The notes beneath the pieces were generated by a model that was given only the letters and a program-made list of their open reading frames with translations, did no database searches and was not told where the DNA came from. A stretch of 64,000 nt of DNA from positions 16,279 to 80,278 of the forward strand of contig JAEUHS010000020.1 of assembly GCA_016794035.1 (NCBI GenBank). The letters are read 5' to 3'. Both the position numbers and the translations under genes were made by a program. Below are positions 16,351 to 23,547 of this stretch, one piece after another. The DNA is from Planctomycetota bacterium (GTDB taxonomy: Bacteria; Planctomycetota; UBA1135; UBA2386). Every line of letters begins with the position of its first letter. Positions within the stretch are counted from its first letter, which is position 1.

Positions 16351-18711
16351 ATGAACGCAGCCAGATTCCGTTCGGTCTTCACCTGCCTTCGCGCCTGTGT
16401 CCTGCTCGCCGCGGCGGCGCCGATCCTGACCGCGCCGACGCTCGGCGCCCAGAGCGGCCCCGCCGTGGCGACGCTGCTGCGCCAGGCCGAGGTCGCCCCG
16501 GTGCTGCAGGTCTACGAGTATGCGAACCAGATCGTCGACCTGGCGCCGGACAGCAACCTCGACGGGTTCCGCGACCAGGTACTGGGTGCGGTGGCCCCGG
16601 GCAGCAGCGCGGAGACCGCGAAGGGCCGCCTCGCCGCGGCCCTGGCGCTCCGTTCCCTGAAGAACGACAGCACCTACGGCAAGGACGTGCTGGACCTGCT
16701 GACCCCGGTCGCGAACAGCGCGGACGACGGCGTGCGCGCCGCGACCATGGCGGTGCTCGGCGACGACCGGTTGTTCAACAACCGCGTGCTGCCCGACGTG
16801 CGCAAGATCGTGCTCGAGAACTGCAAGGACGAACTGGTCGCGCCGTCGGTGCGCATCGAGGCGGCGCTGGCGCTGTGGCAGGTCGGCACCAACGAGGATC
16901 GTGCGACCGCGAAGGCGACGCTCGAGCAGTTCCTGCAGTCGACCGATCGCGAGCTGCGGCAGCGAGGCGCCCTGGCGCTGGCCGAACTCAACATCGAAGG
17001 CGGGCCGGCGTGGACCGTGCTGCGTGAGATCCGCGACGAGCCGACCGACGCCGGTCGCCGCGCGCGCCTGTTCCTGCGCCGCGAGGAGGAACGGCGGCAG
17101 CTCGAGCAGTCGCTGGCCCGCATCGTCGAACGCAACACCGGCACCGGCAGCGAGCACGACGACTACCGCATCCTGACCGAACTGCGCCAGCGCGTGCGCG
17201 CGCAGCACCTGCGCGGCAGCACCGTCACCGACCAGGAGCTGGTCGAGTATGCCGCCAAGGGCATGCTCGAGGGTCTCGATCCGCACAGCACGTTCTTCAC
17301 CAGCGACGAGTACAAGCGGTTCTTCTTCGACCTGAACCGCGAGTACGGCGGCATCGGCGCCTTCGTCAACTTCGACCAGGACAACGACTTCTCGATCGTG
17401 CGACCGATCTACTCCGGCCCCGCCTACGAGATCGGCCTGCGCAGCGGCGACAAGATCCTCGAGGTCGACGGCTGGGAGACCGCCGGCCACACCTCGGACG
17501 AGATCGTGACCCGGCTCAAGGGCCGGCCCGAGACACCGGTCGTGTTGAAGGTGTTCCGCGCCGGATTCCAGGAGCCGCAGGTGCTGACCGTGCTGCGCCG
17601 CCAGATCTCGGTGCCGGCCGTCAACTGGACGATGGTCCCGGGCGAGATCGGCTACGTCGAGCTGATCAGCTTCAGCAGCAACCTCGCCGAGGAGTTGCGC
17701 CGCGCGCTGGCCGACGTGACCGCCAAGGGCGCGCGCGGCATCGTGCTCGACGTGCGCAACAACACCGGCGGCTTCCTGTCGCAGGCCGGCGACGTCGTCG
17801 AGCAGTTCCTCGACGGCAAGAAGCTGGTCGTCTACACCGAAGGCCCGGCCGAGCCGCGGCGCGACTACTACACCGAGGACGGCCCGCGCGCGGTCTGCAA
17901 GCTGCCGCTGGCGGTGCTGACCAACAACTTCTCGGCCTCGGCGTCGGAGATCACCGCCGGCGCGCTGCAGGATCACGGCCGCGCGACGATCATCGGCCAG
18001 CGCTCGTTCGGCAAGGGCAGCGTGCAGAACCTGTTCGCGCTGCGCAGCGACCCGCCGGAGGCCTGGGACGACCTGAACGGCGACGGCAACTGGCAGGAAG
18101 GCGAGCCCTTCACCGACCGCAACCAGAACGGCAAGTACGACTACGGTGCGCACATCAAGCTGACCGTCGCCAAGTACCACCTGCCGAGCGGCCGCTGCCC
18201 GCACCGCGAGTTCGACAAGGAGGGCCGCATCGTCGATCCGAACTGGGGCGTGATGCCGGACAAGGTCGTCGACCTGCTCGAGAACAAGCCCGAGGACGCG
18301 TGGAAGAACGCCGCCGTGTTCGCGCTGCTGAAGAAGGCCGTGTTCCGCGACTACGTGAAGTCGCACATGGCCGAGCACGAGGCGCTGTTCCGCCAGCTGG
18401 CCGAGGGCGACGAGGGTGACCCGAAGAAGTATCCGGGCTTCGACGAGTTCTACCGCGGGCTCGACACCAAGCTGACCGAGGACGACGTGCGCCGCTGGCT
18501 GCGCTACGAGGTGCGCGACCAGATCAGCGACCTGCGCGGCGCCGTCTATCCGGGCCAGCGCGCGCTCGGCGACCCGCAGGAGGACGCGCAGCTGCAGGAG
18601 GCGGTGCGCACGCTGCTGCAGCAGGACGGCCGCGACATCCGCGAGCTCGCCGCCTACCACAACGTGCTGAAGATCAAGTTCCCCGAGGAGCCGCGCACGT
18701 CGGCGAAGTGA
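16351..18711 (+). CDS. S41 family carboxy-terminal processing peptidase (CtpA/Tsp-like)
   Basis: The 786-residue exported protease has a signal peptide (residues about 1-33). Next comes an alpha-helical N-terminal region of about 230 residues with HEAT-like repeats, then a PDZ domain near residues 335-410 (YGGIGAFV, SGDKILEVDG), and an S41 catalytic domain. The serine/lysine dyad fits S530 in FSASASE and K555 in FGKG, 25 residues apart as in E. coli Tsp. It would cleave proteins near their C-termini in the periplasm. The C-terminal 150 residues are charged. The HEAT-like N-terminus is larger than in typical CtpA and may bind partners. Confidence 0.92.
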   Translation: MNAARFRSVFTCLRACVLLAAAAPILTAPTLGAQSGPAVATLLRQAEVAPVLQVYEYANQIVDLAPDSNLDGFRDQVLGAVAPGSSAETAKGRLAAALALRSLKNDSTYGKDVLDLLTPVANSADDGVRAATMAVLGDDRLFNNRVLPDVRKIVLENCKDELVAPSVRIEAALALWQVGTNEDRATAKATLEQFLQSTDRELRQRGALALAELNIEGGPAWTVLREIRDEPTDAGRRARLFLRREEERRQLEQSLARIVERNTGTGSEHDDYRILTELRQRVRAQHLRGSTVTDQELVEYAAKGMLEGLDPHSTFFTSDEYKRFFFDLNREYGGIGAFVNFDQDNDFSIVRPIYSGPAYEIGLRSGDKILEVDGWETAGHTSDEIVTRLKGRPETPVVLKVFRAGFQEPQVLTVLRRQISVPAVNWTMVPGEIGYVELISFSSNLAEELRRALADVTAKGARGIVLDVRNNTGGFLSQAGDVVEQFLDGKKLVVYTEGPAEPRRDYYTEDGPRAVCKLPLAVLTNNFSASASEITAGALQDHGRATIIGQRSFGKGSVQNLFALRSDPPEAWDDLNGDGNWQEGEPFTDRNQNGKYDYGAHIKLTVAKYHLPSGRCPHREFDKEGRIVDPNWGVMPDKVVDLLENKPEDAWKNAAVFALLKKAVFRDYVKSHMAEHEALFRQLAEGDEGDPKKYPGFDEFYRGLDTKLTEDDVRRWLRYEVRDQISDLRGAVYPGQRALGDPQEDAQLQEAVRTLLQQDGRDIRELAAYHNVLKIKFPEEPRTSAK

Positions 18712-18801
18712 CCGCGGCCCGGGCGCCCGATGCCATGGTCGGCCGCGGCGGGCGCGGTGCGGAATCGCGCTTCGACCTGCAACGACCGGGCTCGGGCGGG
18801 C

Positions 18802-18807
18802 TAGCCT
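18802..18807 (+). promoter_or_regulatory. -10-like box before the BNR lipoprotein gene
   Basis: TAGCCT ends 25 bases before the ATG at 18833, within the gap after the protease gene. No matching -35 element is obvious. It fits the TANNNT pattern found before several other first genes here. Confidence 0.3.
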
Positions 18808-18832
18808 GTGACGCCCCCCGTCCTGCCCGCCG

Positions 18833-20731
18833 ATGCGCGTTCCACCGTCCCTCCTGTTCGCGTTCGCCGCGTCCGCCCTGCTGACCGCCTGCGGCGGCGG
18901 CGGCGGCGGCGGCGGGGGCGGCGGCCCGCCGCAGCAGCCGAACGATCCGCCGAGCCTGCAGGTGCCGACCGGCGTGGCCGGCAGCGGCGCGCTGCGCTCG
19001 GTCACGCTGGCGACCACGGGCACCGAGCAGCTGGTGTTCACGGCGACCGACCCGGACGGGGACCCGCTGCAGTGGCAGTTGCAGCTGAGCCTGCCGCACG
19101 CCGCCGCGGCCGGACTCAGCTTCCAGACGCCGGTGAACGGGTCGAGCTTCCCGCTGGCGCTCGCGCCGGTGGCGGCGCCGGTCGCGGTGCTCGCCAACCT
19201 GCTGGTCGAAGACGCGCGCGGCGCCGCGGTCGCGATCGACCTCCGCATCGTGCGCTCCGGCGCGCCGACGATCCTGGCCGTCGCGCCCGACAGCGCCTTC
19301 GTCAACCAGCCACAGGTGGTGACCGTCACCGGCAGCGCACTGTCGCTCGGCGGCACGGTGCAGCCGGCGGTCCAGTTCGACGGCATCGCGGCCGGCGCCA
19401 GCACCGTCGTCGACGACCAGACCGTGCGCTGCTCCACGCCGAGCGCGGGCCTCGCGCCCGGCCCGACCGTCGTGCGGGTGACGCAGCTGTTCGGCAGCGC
19501 CCAGCTGCCGGACACGGCGTTCACGGCGTATGCCTTCCCGCCGGTGCTGACCGCCGCCGACGTGCGCCTCGATGGCGGTGCCGGCAGCGCGTTCGACCTC
19601 GCCAGCGAGGGCGCCACGGTGCACCTGGTCTGGCTCGAGGGCACCGCGGTTGCGCACCGCACCTCGTCCGACGGCGGTGCCAGCTGGACCGCGGCGCAGG
19701 TGCTCAGCGGCGGCGAGGTGGCGAGCGAACCGCGCGTCGCGATGGTCGGCGGTGACGTCACGGTCGCCTGGATCGCCGACGGCTCGGGACTGAACGTGCG
19801 CAGCTCGCACGACGCCGGCGTGTCGTTCGCCGCGGCGCAGCCGCTGGACGCGGCGGGCAGCTCGGTGCGGCGACCGCGGCTGGTCGCCAGCGGCGCGCGC
19901 CGCTACGTGGCCTGGCTGCGCGGCAACCAGGGCCTCGGCGCCTCGCGGCTGGTCGCCAGCGCCTCGACCAACGCCGGCGACACCTGGCTCGCGGCGGCGC
20001 TGGTCGCCGACGGCGGCGCCAACCAGTACGAACACAGCCTCATCGGCGACGGCGCCACCGCGCTGCTCGCGTTCGTCGACGAACGGCAGGGCCCCGGCGT
20101 GCCCGGCATCTACACGGCGCGCACCAGCACCAACGGCCTCGCCTGGGGCCCCGCGCAACGGCGCAGCCTGACTGGCGCCGCGGCCAACGCGCCGCGCCTG
20201 TGCGCCGCCGGCGGTCGCGCCTGGCTCGCGTGGCTGCGCGCCGACGTGCTCGAGTTCGTCGGCTCGGCCGACGGCGGCCTGTCGTGGCCCACCGTGGCCA
20301 GCGAACTGCGCGGCAGCGGCCAGGGCGCCGTGTCCGAAGCGAGCCTCGCCGGCGACGGCGACCGGCTCTACGCGATCTACGTGCTCGCCGGCACCAGCGT
20401 CGCCGTGACGCGGGTCGGTGGCGTCGGCGCGCAACCGCAACACCAGACCGTCAGCATCGTCACCGGCCCGGCCGGCGCGCCGGAGGTCCGCAGCCGCGGC
20501 AACTACGTGGTGGCCGCATGGCGGGACGGCGCCGTTGCCGGCGGGTCGGCGCGCATCGTGCAGGCGGTGTCGACCGACCTCGGCGCCAGCTTCACCGCGC
20601 CGGCCGGCTTCGGCGACGCCAGCGCCGCGCAGGAGATGCCGCGGCTGGAACTCGACGGCGCCCGGCTGCTGCTGCTGTGGCTCGACCACCGCAGCACCCC
20701 GCCGGGCATCTTCGCCAACCGCACGCAGTAG
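18833..20731 (+). CDS. Lipoprotein with IPT/TIG-like domain and BNR-type propeller
   Basis: The 632-residue product starts with a lipoprotein signal peptide (lipobox LTAC, Cys20), followed by an eleven-glycine spacer. Residues about 35-140 look like a cadherin- or Ig-like beta domain (ATDPDGDPLQW). Residues about 143-235 match an IPT/TIG fold (PTILAVAPDSAFVNQPQVVTVTG). The rest consists of repeats with aspartate-box-like motifs (SSDGGASWT, STNAGDTW, STNGLAWG, SADGGLSWP) typical of sialidase/BNR propellers. It is probably anchored to a membrane and faces the periplasm or outside. Catalytic sialidase residues were not evident, so a binding role is more likely. Confidence 0.82.
   Translation: MRVPPSLLFAFAASALLTACGGGGGGGGGGGPPQQPNDPPSLQVPTGVAGSGALRSVTLATTGTEQLVFTATDPDGDPLQWQLQLSLPHAAAAGLSFQTPVNGSSFPLALAPVAAPVAVLANLLVEDARGAAVAIDLRIVRSGAPTILAVAPDSAFVNQPQVVTVTGSALSLGGTVQPAVQFDGIAAGASTVVDDQTVRCSTPSAGLAPGPTVVRVTQLFGSAQLPDTAFTAYAFPPVLTAADVRLDGGAGSAFDLASEGATVHLVWLEGTAVAHRTSSDGGASWTAAQVLSGGEVASEPRVAMVGGDVTVAWIADGSGLNVRSSHDAGVSFAAAQPLDAAGSSVRRPRLVASGARRYVAWLRGNQGLGASRLVASASTNAGDTWLAAALVADGGANQYEHSLIGDGATALLAFVDERQGPGVPGIYTARTSTNGLAWGPAQRRSLTGAAANAPRLCAAGGRAWLAWLRADVLEFVGSADGGLSWPTVASELRGSGQGAVSEASLAGDGDRLYAIYVLAGTSVAVTRVGGVGAQPQHQTVSIVTGPAGAPEVRSRGNYVVAAWRDGAVAGGSARIVQAVSTDLGASFTAPAGFGDASAAQEMPRLELDGARLLLLWLDHRSTPPGIFANRTQ
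18893..18925 (+). repeat. GGC triplet tract encoding polyglycine
   Basis: Eleven consecutive glycine codons, ten of them GGC and one GGG, follow the lipobox cysteine codon. The tract is a flexible linker in the protein and a slippage-prone microsatellite in the DNA; length changes in threes would keep the frame. Confidence 0.9.
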
Positions 20732-20793
20732 CTGGCGCTCGGCCCACGCAGGCCGCTGTCCCCGGCCACCCGCCGCGCGGCAACCGACACCCG

Positions 20794-22332
20794 ATGCCGA
20801 CTCGCCCCGTCGCCCTGCTCTGTGCGCTGCTGCCCCGGCTGGTGGCGACCGCGGTCGCCCAGGCGCCGGCGACGCCGACCTTCACCGAGCACGTCGCCCC
20901 GATCGTGTTCGGCTCGTGCGCCCACTGCCACCGGCCGGGCGAGGTCGCGCCGTTCCCGTTGCTGAGCTACGCCGACGTGAAGAAGCGCGGCCGCAACCTG
21001 CTGGCCGTGGTCGAGGACCGCTTCATGCCGCCGTGGCATCCGGCGCCCGGCTACGGCTCGTTCCGCGGCGAGGCGCGGCTGACCGATGCCCAGATCGACA
21101 CGCTGCGCGCCTGGGTCGAAGCCGGCATGCCCGAGGGCCCGGCCGACCGGCTGCCGCCGCTGCCGGCGTTCCCGCCGGGCTGGCAACTCGGCGAGCCCGA
21201 TCTGGTGCTGCAGACGCAGGGCGCGTTCGTGGTGCCGGCCGACGGGCGCGACATCTACCGCAACTTCGCGATCCCGCTCGGGCTGCCCGACGACGTCTGG
21301 GTCACGGCGATCGAGGTGCGGCCGCAGGCACGGGGCGTGCTGCACCACGTGCTGATCTTCCTCGACGAGGAACGGCAGGCGCAGGCACTCGAAGGCAGGG
21401 ACGGCCGCCCCGGCTTCGCCGGCATGCGGCTGCAGCGCGCACCGATGCTGGCCGGCTGGGCCGTCGGCGGTATGCCCGAACACCTGCCCGACGGCCTCGC
21501 GCTGCGCATCCCGAAGGGCAGCGACCTGGTGCTCCAGAGCCACCTCCACCCTTCGGGCAAGCGCGAGTCGGAACAGACGACCATCGGTCTGCACCTGGCG
21601 CGGCGGCCGCCGCCGCACACGCTGGTGTCGATCCAGCTGCCGCCGTTCTTCGGCTTCACCAAGGGCCTCGACATCCCCGCCGGGGAGCCGGACTACCGGT
21701 TCGCCGACTCGTTCGAGTTGCCGTGCGACGTGCTGGCGATCACCGTCGGCGGCCACGCCCACAAGCTCTGCCGGTCGATGCGCATGCACGCGGTGCTGCC
21801 GGACGGCGCCGACGTGCCGCTGCTGCACATCCCCCACTGGGACTTCGACTGGCAGAATCGCTACACCTACCGCGAGCCGGTGCGCCTGCCCAAGGGCGCG
21901 GTCGTGCACGCGGAGCTGCGGTACGACAACAGCGCCGCCAACCCCGACAACCCCAACGACCCGCCCGAACGCGTGCGGTGGGGCCGGGAGACGACCGACG
22001 AGATGGGCAGCATCACGCTGCTGGTCGTGCCGGCCGACGACGCCGACCTCGACACGCTGCAGGCCGCCGTCGGCCGCAAGAACGTCGAGCTGGCCAGGGC
22101 CCGCGTCGAGGGCGCCGTCGAGAAGCGGTTCCACGAGTTCGACACCAACGGCGACGGTGTGCTGACCAGGGACGAGGCGCCGCGCAATCTGCGGCAGTAC
22201 TTCGATCGCCTCGACCGGAACGGCGACGGCCAGCTGTCGCCGAGCGAAGCCAAGGCGCTCGCCGAACTGCTCGACGGACTCGGGCGCGAGCCGGGCGCCG
22301 GTTCCCGGCCCGGGCGGCGGCTGCCGCGATGA
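20794..22332 (+). CDS. Exported c-type cytochrome motif/copper type II monooxygenase-like protein with EF-hands
   Basis: The 512-residue protein has a signal peptide (to about residue 22), a haem-binding motif CAHCH (C42, C45, H46) in a short cytochrome-like domain, and a central region resembling copper type II ascorbate-dependent monooxygenases. Histidine-containing segments VLHHVLIFLD, SHLHPSG and GGHAHKLC could supply copper ligands. Two EF-hand calcium loops (DTNGDGVLTRDE from D450 and DRNGDGQLSPSE from D474) close the protein. It probably acts in the periplasm in oxidative chemistry on an unknown substrate. Its stop overlaps the next gene's ATG by four bases (ATGA), tying it to a redoxin. 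Confidence 0.85.
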   Translation: MPTRPVALLCALLPRLVATAVAQAPATPTFTEHVAPIVFGSCAHCHRPGEVAPFPLLSYADVKKRGRNLLAVVEDRFMPPWHPAPGYGSFRGEARLTDAQIDTLRAWVEAGMPEGPADRLPPLPAFPPGWQLGEPDLVLQTQGAFVVPADGRDIYRNFAIPLGLPDDVWVTAIEVRPQARGVLHHVLIFLDEERQAQALEGRDGRPGFAGMRLQRAPMLAGWAVGGMPEHLPDGLALRIPKGSDLVLQSHLHPSGKRESEQTTIGLHLARRPPPHTLVSIQLPPFFGFTKGLDIPAGEPDYRFADSFELPCDVLAITVGGHAHKLCRSMRMHAVLPDGADVPLLHIPHWDFDWQNRYTYREPVRLPKGAVVHAELRYDNSAANPDNPNDPPERVRWGRETTDEMGSITLLVVPADDADLDTLQAAVGRKNVELARARVEGAVEKRFHEFDTNGDGVLTRDEAPRNLRQYFDRLDRNGDGQLSPSEAKALAELLDGLGREPGAGSRPGRRLPR

Positions 22333-22892
22333 CACGCTGCCGGACCCGGGGCTGGTCGTGGGCGCTGGCACTGGGCGCCTGCGCGGCCGCTCCGGCCGGG
22401 AATCTCGCCCTCGCCGACCTCGACGGCGCCCGGCACGCCCCGCTGCAGGTCGCCGACGGAACCGTGCACGTGCTGGTGTTCGTCAGCCACGAGTGCCCGA
22501 TCGCCAACGCCTACGCCCCGACGCTGCGCGCGCTGGCCGCGGCGTGGTCGTCGCAGCCGGTGCGGCTGTTCCTGGTGCACGTCGACCCGGACCTGACGCC
22601 GGCGGCGGCGCGAGCGCATGCCGCCGGGTACGAATTGCCCGGCACCGTGGTGCTCGACGGCGGCGCGCTGGCCCGGGCGGTGGGCGTCACGCGCACCCCG
22701 GAGGCCGTCGTGTGGACCCGCCGGGGCCTCGCCTACCGCGGCCGCATCGACGACCAGTGGCGGGGACTCGGCACGCGCGCGCCAGCGGCGTCGCGGCACG
22801 ATCTGCAGGCGGCGGTGGCCGCGGTCCTGGCGGGCCGCGAGGTGGCCACGCCGTTTCCGCCGGCCATCGGCTGTCTGCTGCCCGACGGCTGA
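22329..22892 (+). CDS. Exported thioredoxin-fold redoxin domain protein
   Basis: The 187-residue protein has an N-terminal hydrophobic signal (residues about 8-24, possible lipobox LGAC) and a redoxin domain with the motif SHECPIANAY around C56. A single cysteine replaces the CxxC of thioredoxins, as in peroxiredoxin-like domains that accompany planctomycete cytochrome/monooxygenase proteins. A second cysteine lies near the C-terminus (IGCLLPDG). It could reduce, sense or assemble the copper/haem protein encoded just upstream, with which it is translationally coupled. The reaction is inferred from fold and neighbourhood only. Confidence 0.82.
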   Translation: MTRCRTRGWSWALALGACAAAPAGNLALADLDGARHAPLQVADGTVHVLVFVSHECPIANAYAPTLRALAAAWSSQPVRLFLVHVDPDLTPAAARAHAAGYELPGTVVLDGGALARAVGVTRTPEAVVWTRRGLAYRGRIDDQWRGLGTRAPAASRHDLQAAVAAVLAGREVATPFPPAIGCLLPDG

Positions 22893-23245
22893 TCGGCGGG
22901 CCGGAACCGCCCCGGTCGCCGCGCCGCAATTTGCGAACTCCTGCCCTCCGCCGCTGCTCCGGCGGCAGCCCGGCGACACCGCTCTTTTCGCTACCGGTGG
23001 GTTGCCAACGCCCTGGGGACCCAATAGATAGTAGGCCCCCTCGGCACGCCGCCCACTCGTTCCCCATGCCCGTTCGACGGTCTCGGGGCGACGCGCCACC
23101 GGGGTCGGGCATCGGTCGGCTGCCCGGAACGCGCCCTCCCGCGCGGTTGTCTGCTGCCGCCACGCGCGTCAGGGCAGGTGCCCCTGGCGCCGGGGCGATG
23201 CAGGGATCCCGTGGGTGAGCGCAACAGGCTCAGGCACGTGCCAGG

Positions 23246-23317
23246 AACATCGGCGAAGACATCGGTGGCGACATTGCTGGAGACACTGCGGGAGACTCTG
23301 CGGGCGATTCGGCCTCT
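23246..23317 (+). repeat. Six degenerate 12-base tandem units
   Basis: Units begin at 23246, 23258, 23270, 23282, 23294 and 23306, most starting with GAC or GAT and containing a central G-rich half (for example GACATCGGTGGC, GACATTGCTGGA, GACACTGCGGGA). The period is a multiple of three, so it may be the relic of a coding tetrapeptide repeat, but no gene around it is supported. Confidence 0.7.
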
Positions 23318-23463
23318 GGCGGCACCGCCGCGAGAGAGCACGGAGACACCGTGATGGTCTCGGCAGGATCCCAGTTGCCGCCGCGGTGCGCGCGCGCGAT
23401 GTTGCCCGGCACCCGGCCTGGCGAGTTGCTGGTATGGAGCGGGCAGGCAGCGGCACCCGGCTG

Positions 23464-23486
23464 GTTCGGACTTGGTCGGTCCGAAC
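23464..23486 (+). promoter_or_regulatory. Perfect 8-bp hairpin in the nrdJ leader
   Basis: GTTCGGAC (23464-23471) pairs exactly with GTCCGAAC (23479-23486) around a seven-base loop. No run of T follows, so a simple intrinsic terminator is unlikely; it may be an operator-type inverted repeat or an RNA structure. Confidence 0.5.
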
Positions 23487-23512
23487 TCTCGCCGAGCGCC
23501 TGAAACCACTGG

Positions 23513-23531
23513 CGGGTGGAGCCCCCACCCG
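23513..23531 (+). promoter_or_regulatory. 7-bp hairpin immediately before the nrdJ ribosome-binding site
   Basis: CGGGTGG (23513-23519) pairs exactly with CCACCCG (23525-23531) around a five-base loop. It ends a few bases before the GAGGAGGAAG Shine-Dalgarno region and the GTG at 23548, a position suited to controlling translation. Confidence 0.5.
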
Positions 23532-23547
23532 GTGAGGAGGAAGCAGC

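Larger units (their letters stand above)
22893..23547 (+). other. 655-base gene-free region upstream of nrdJ
   Basis: No open frame here has convincing protein-like composition. The first half (to about 23200) shows nothing recognisable. From 23246 there are six degenerate 12-base tandem units, and between 23464 and 23531 two perfect hairpins lie before a GAGGAGGAAG ribosome-binding site. I looked for a cobalamin riboswitch because nrdJ needs B12; its conserved B12-box and core were not found. The region could be a long regulated leader or the remnant of a lost gene. Confidence 0.6.

Noticed and set aside
16303..19761. 1152-residue open frame on the minus strand
   Set aside because: It lies opposite the CtpA-like protease and the lipoprotein gene, both with convincing motifs and signal peptides. 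Its composition is that of an antisense shadow.
22893..23547. Cobalamin riboswitch before nrdJ
   Set aside because: The conserved B12 box and core could not be found on the plus strand; the two hairpins do not match its secondary structure.
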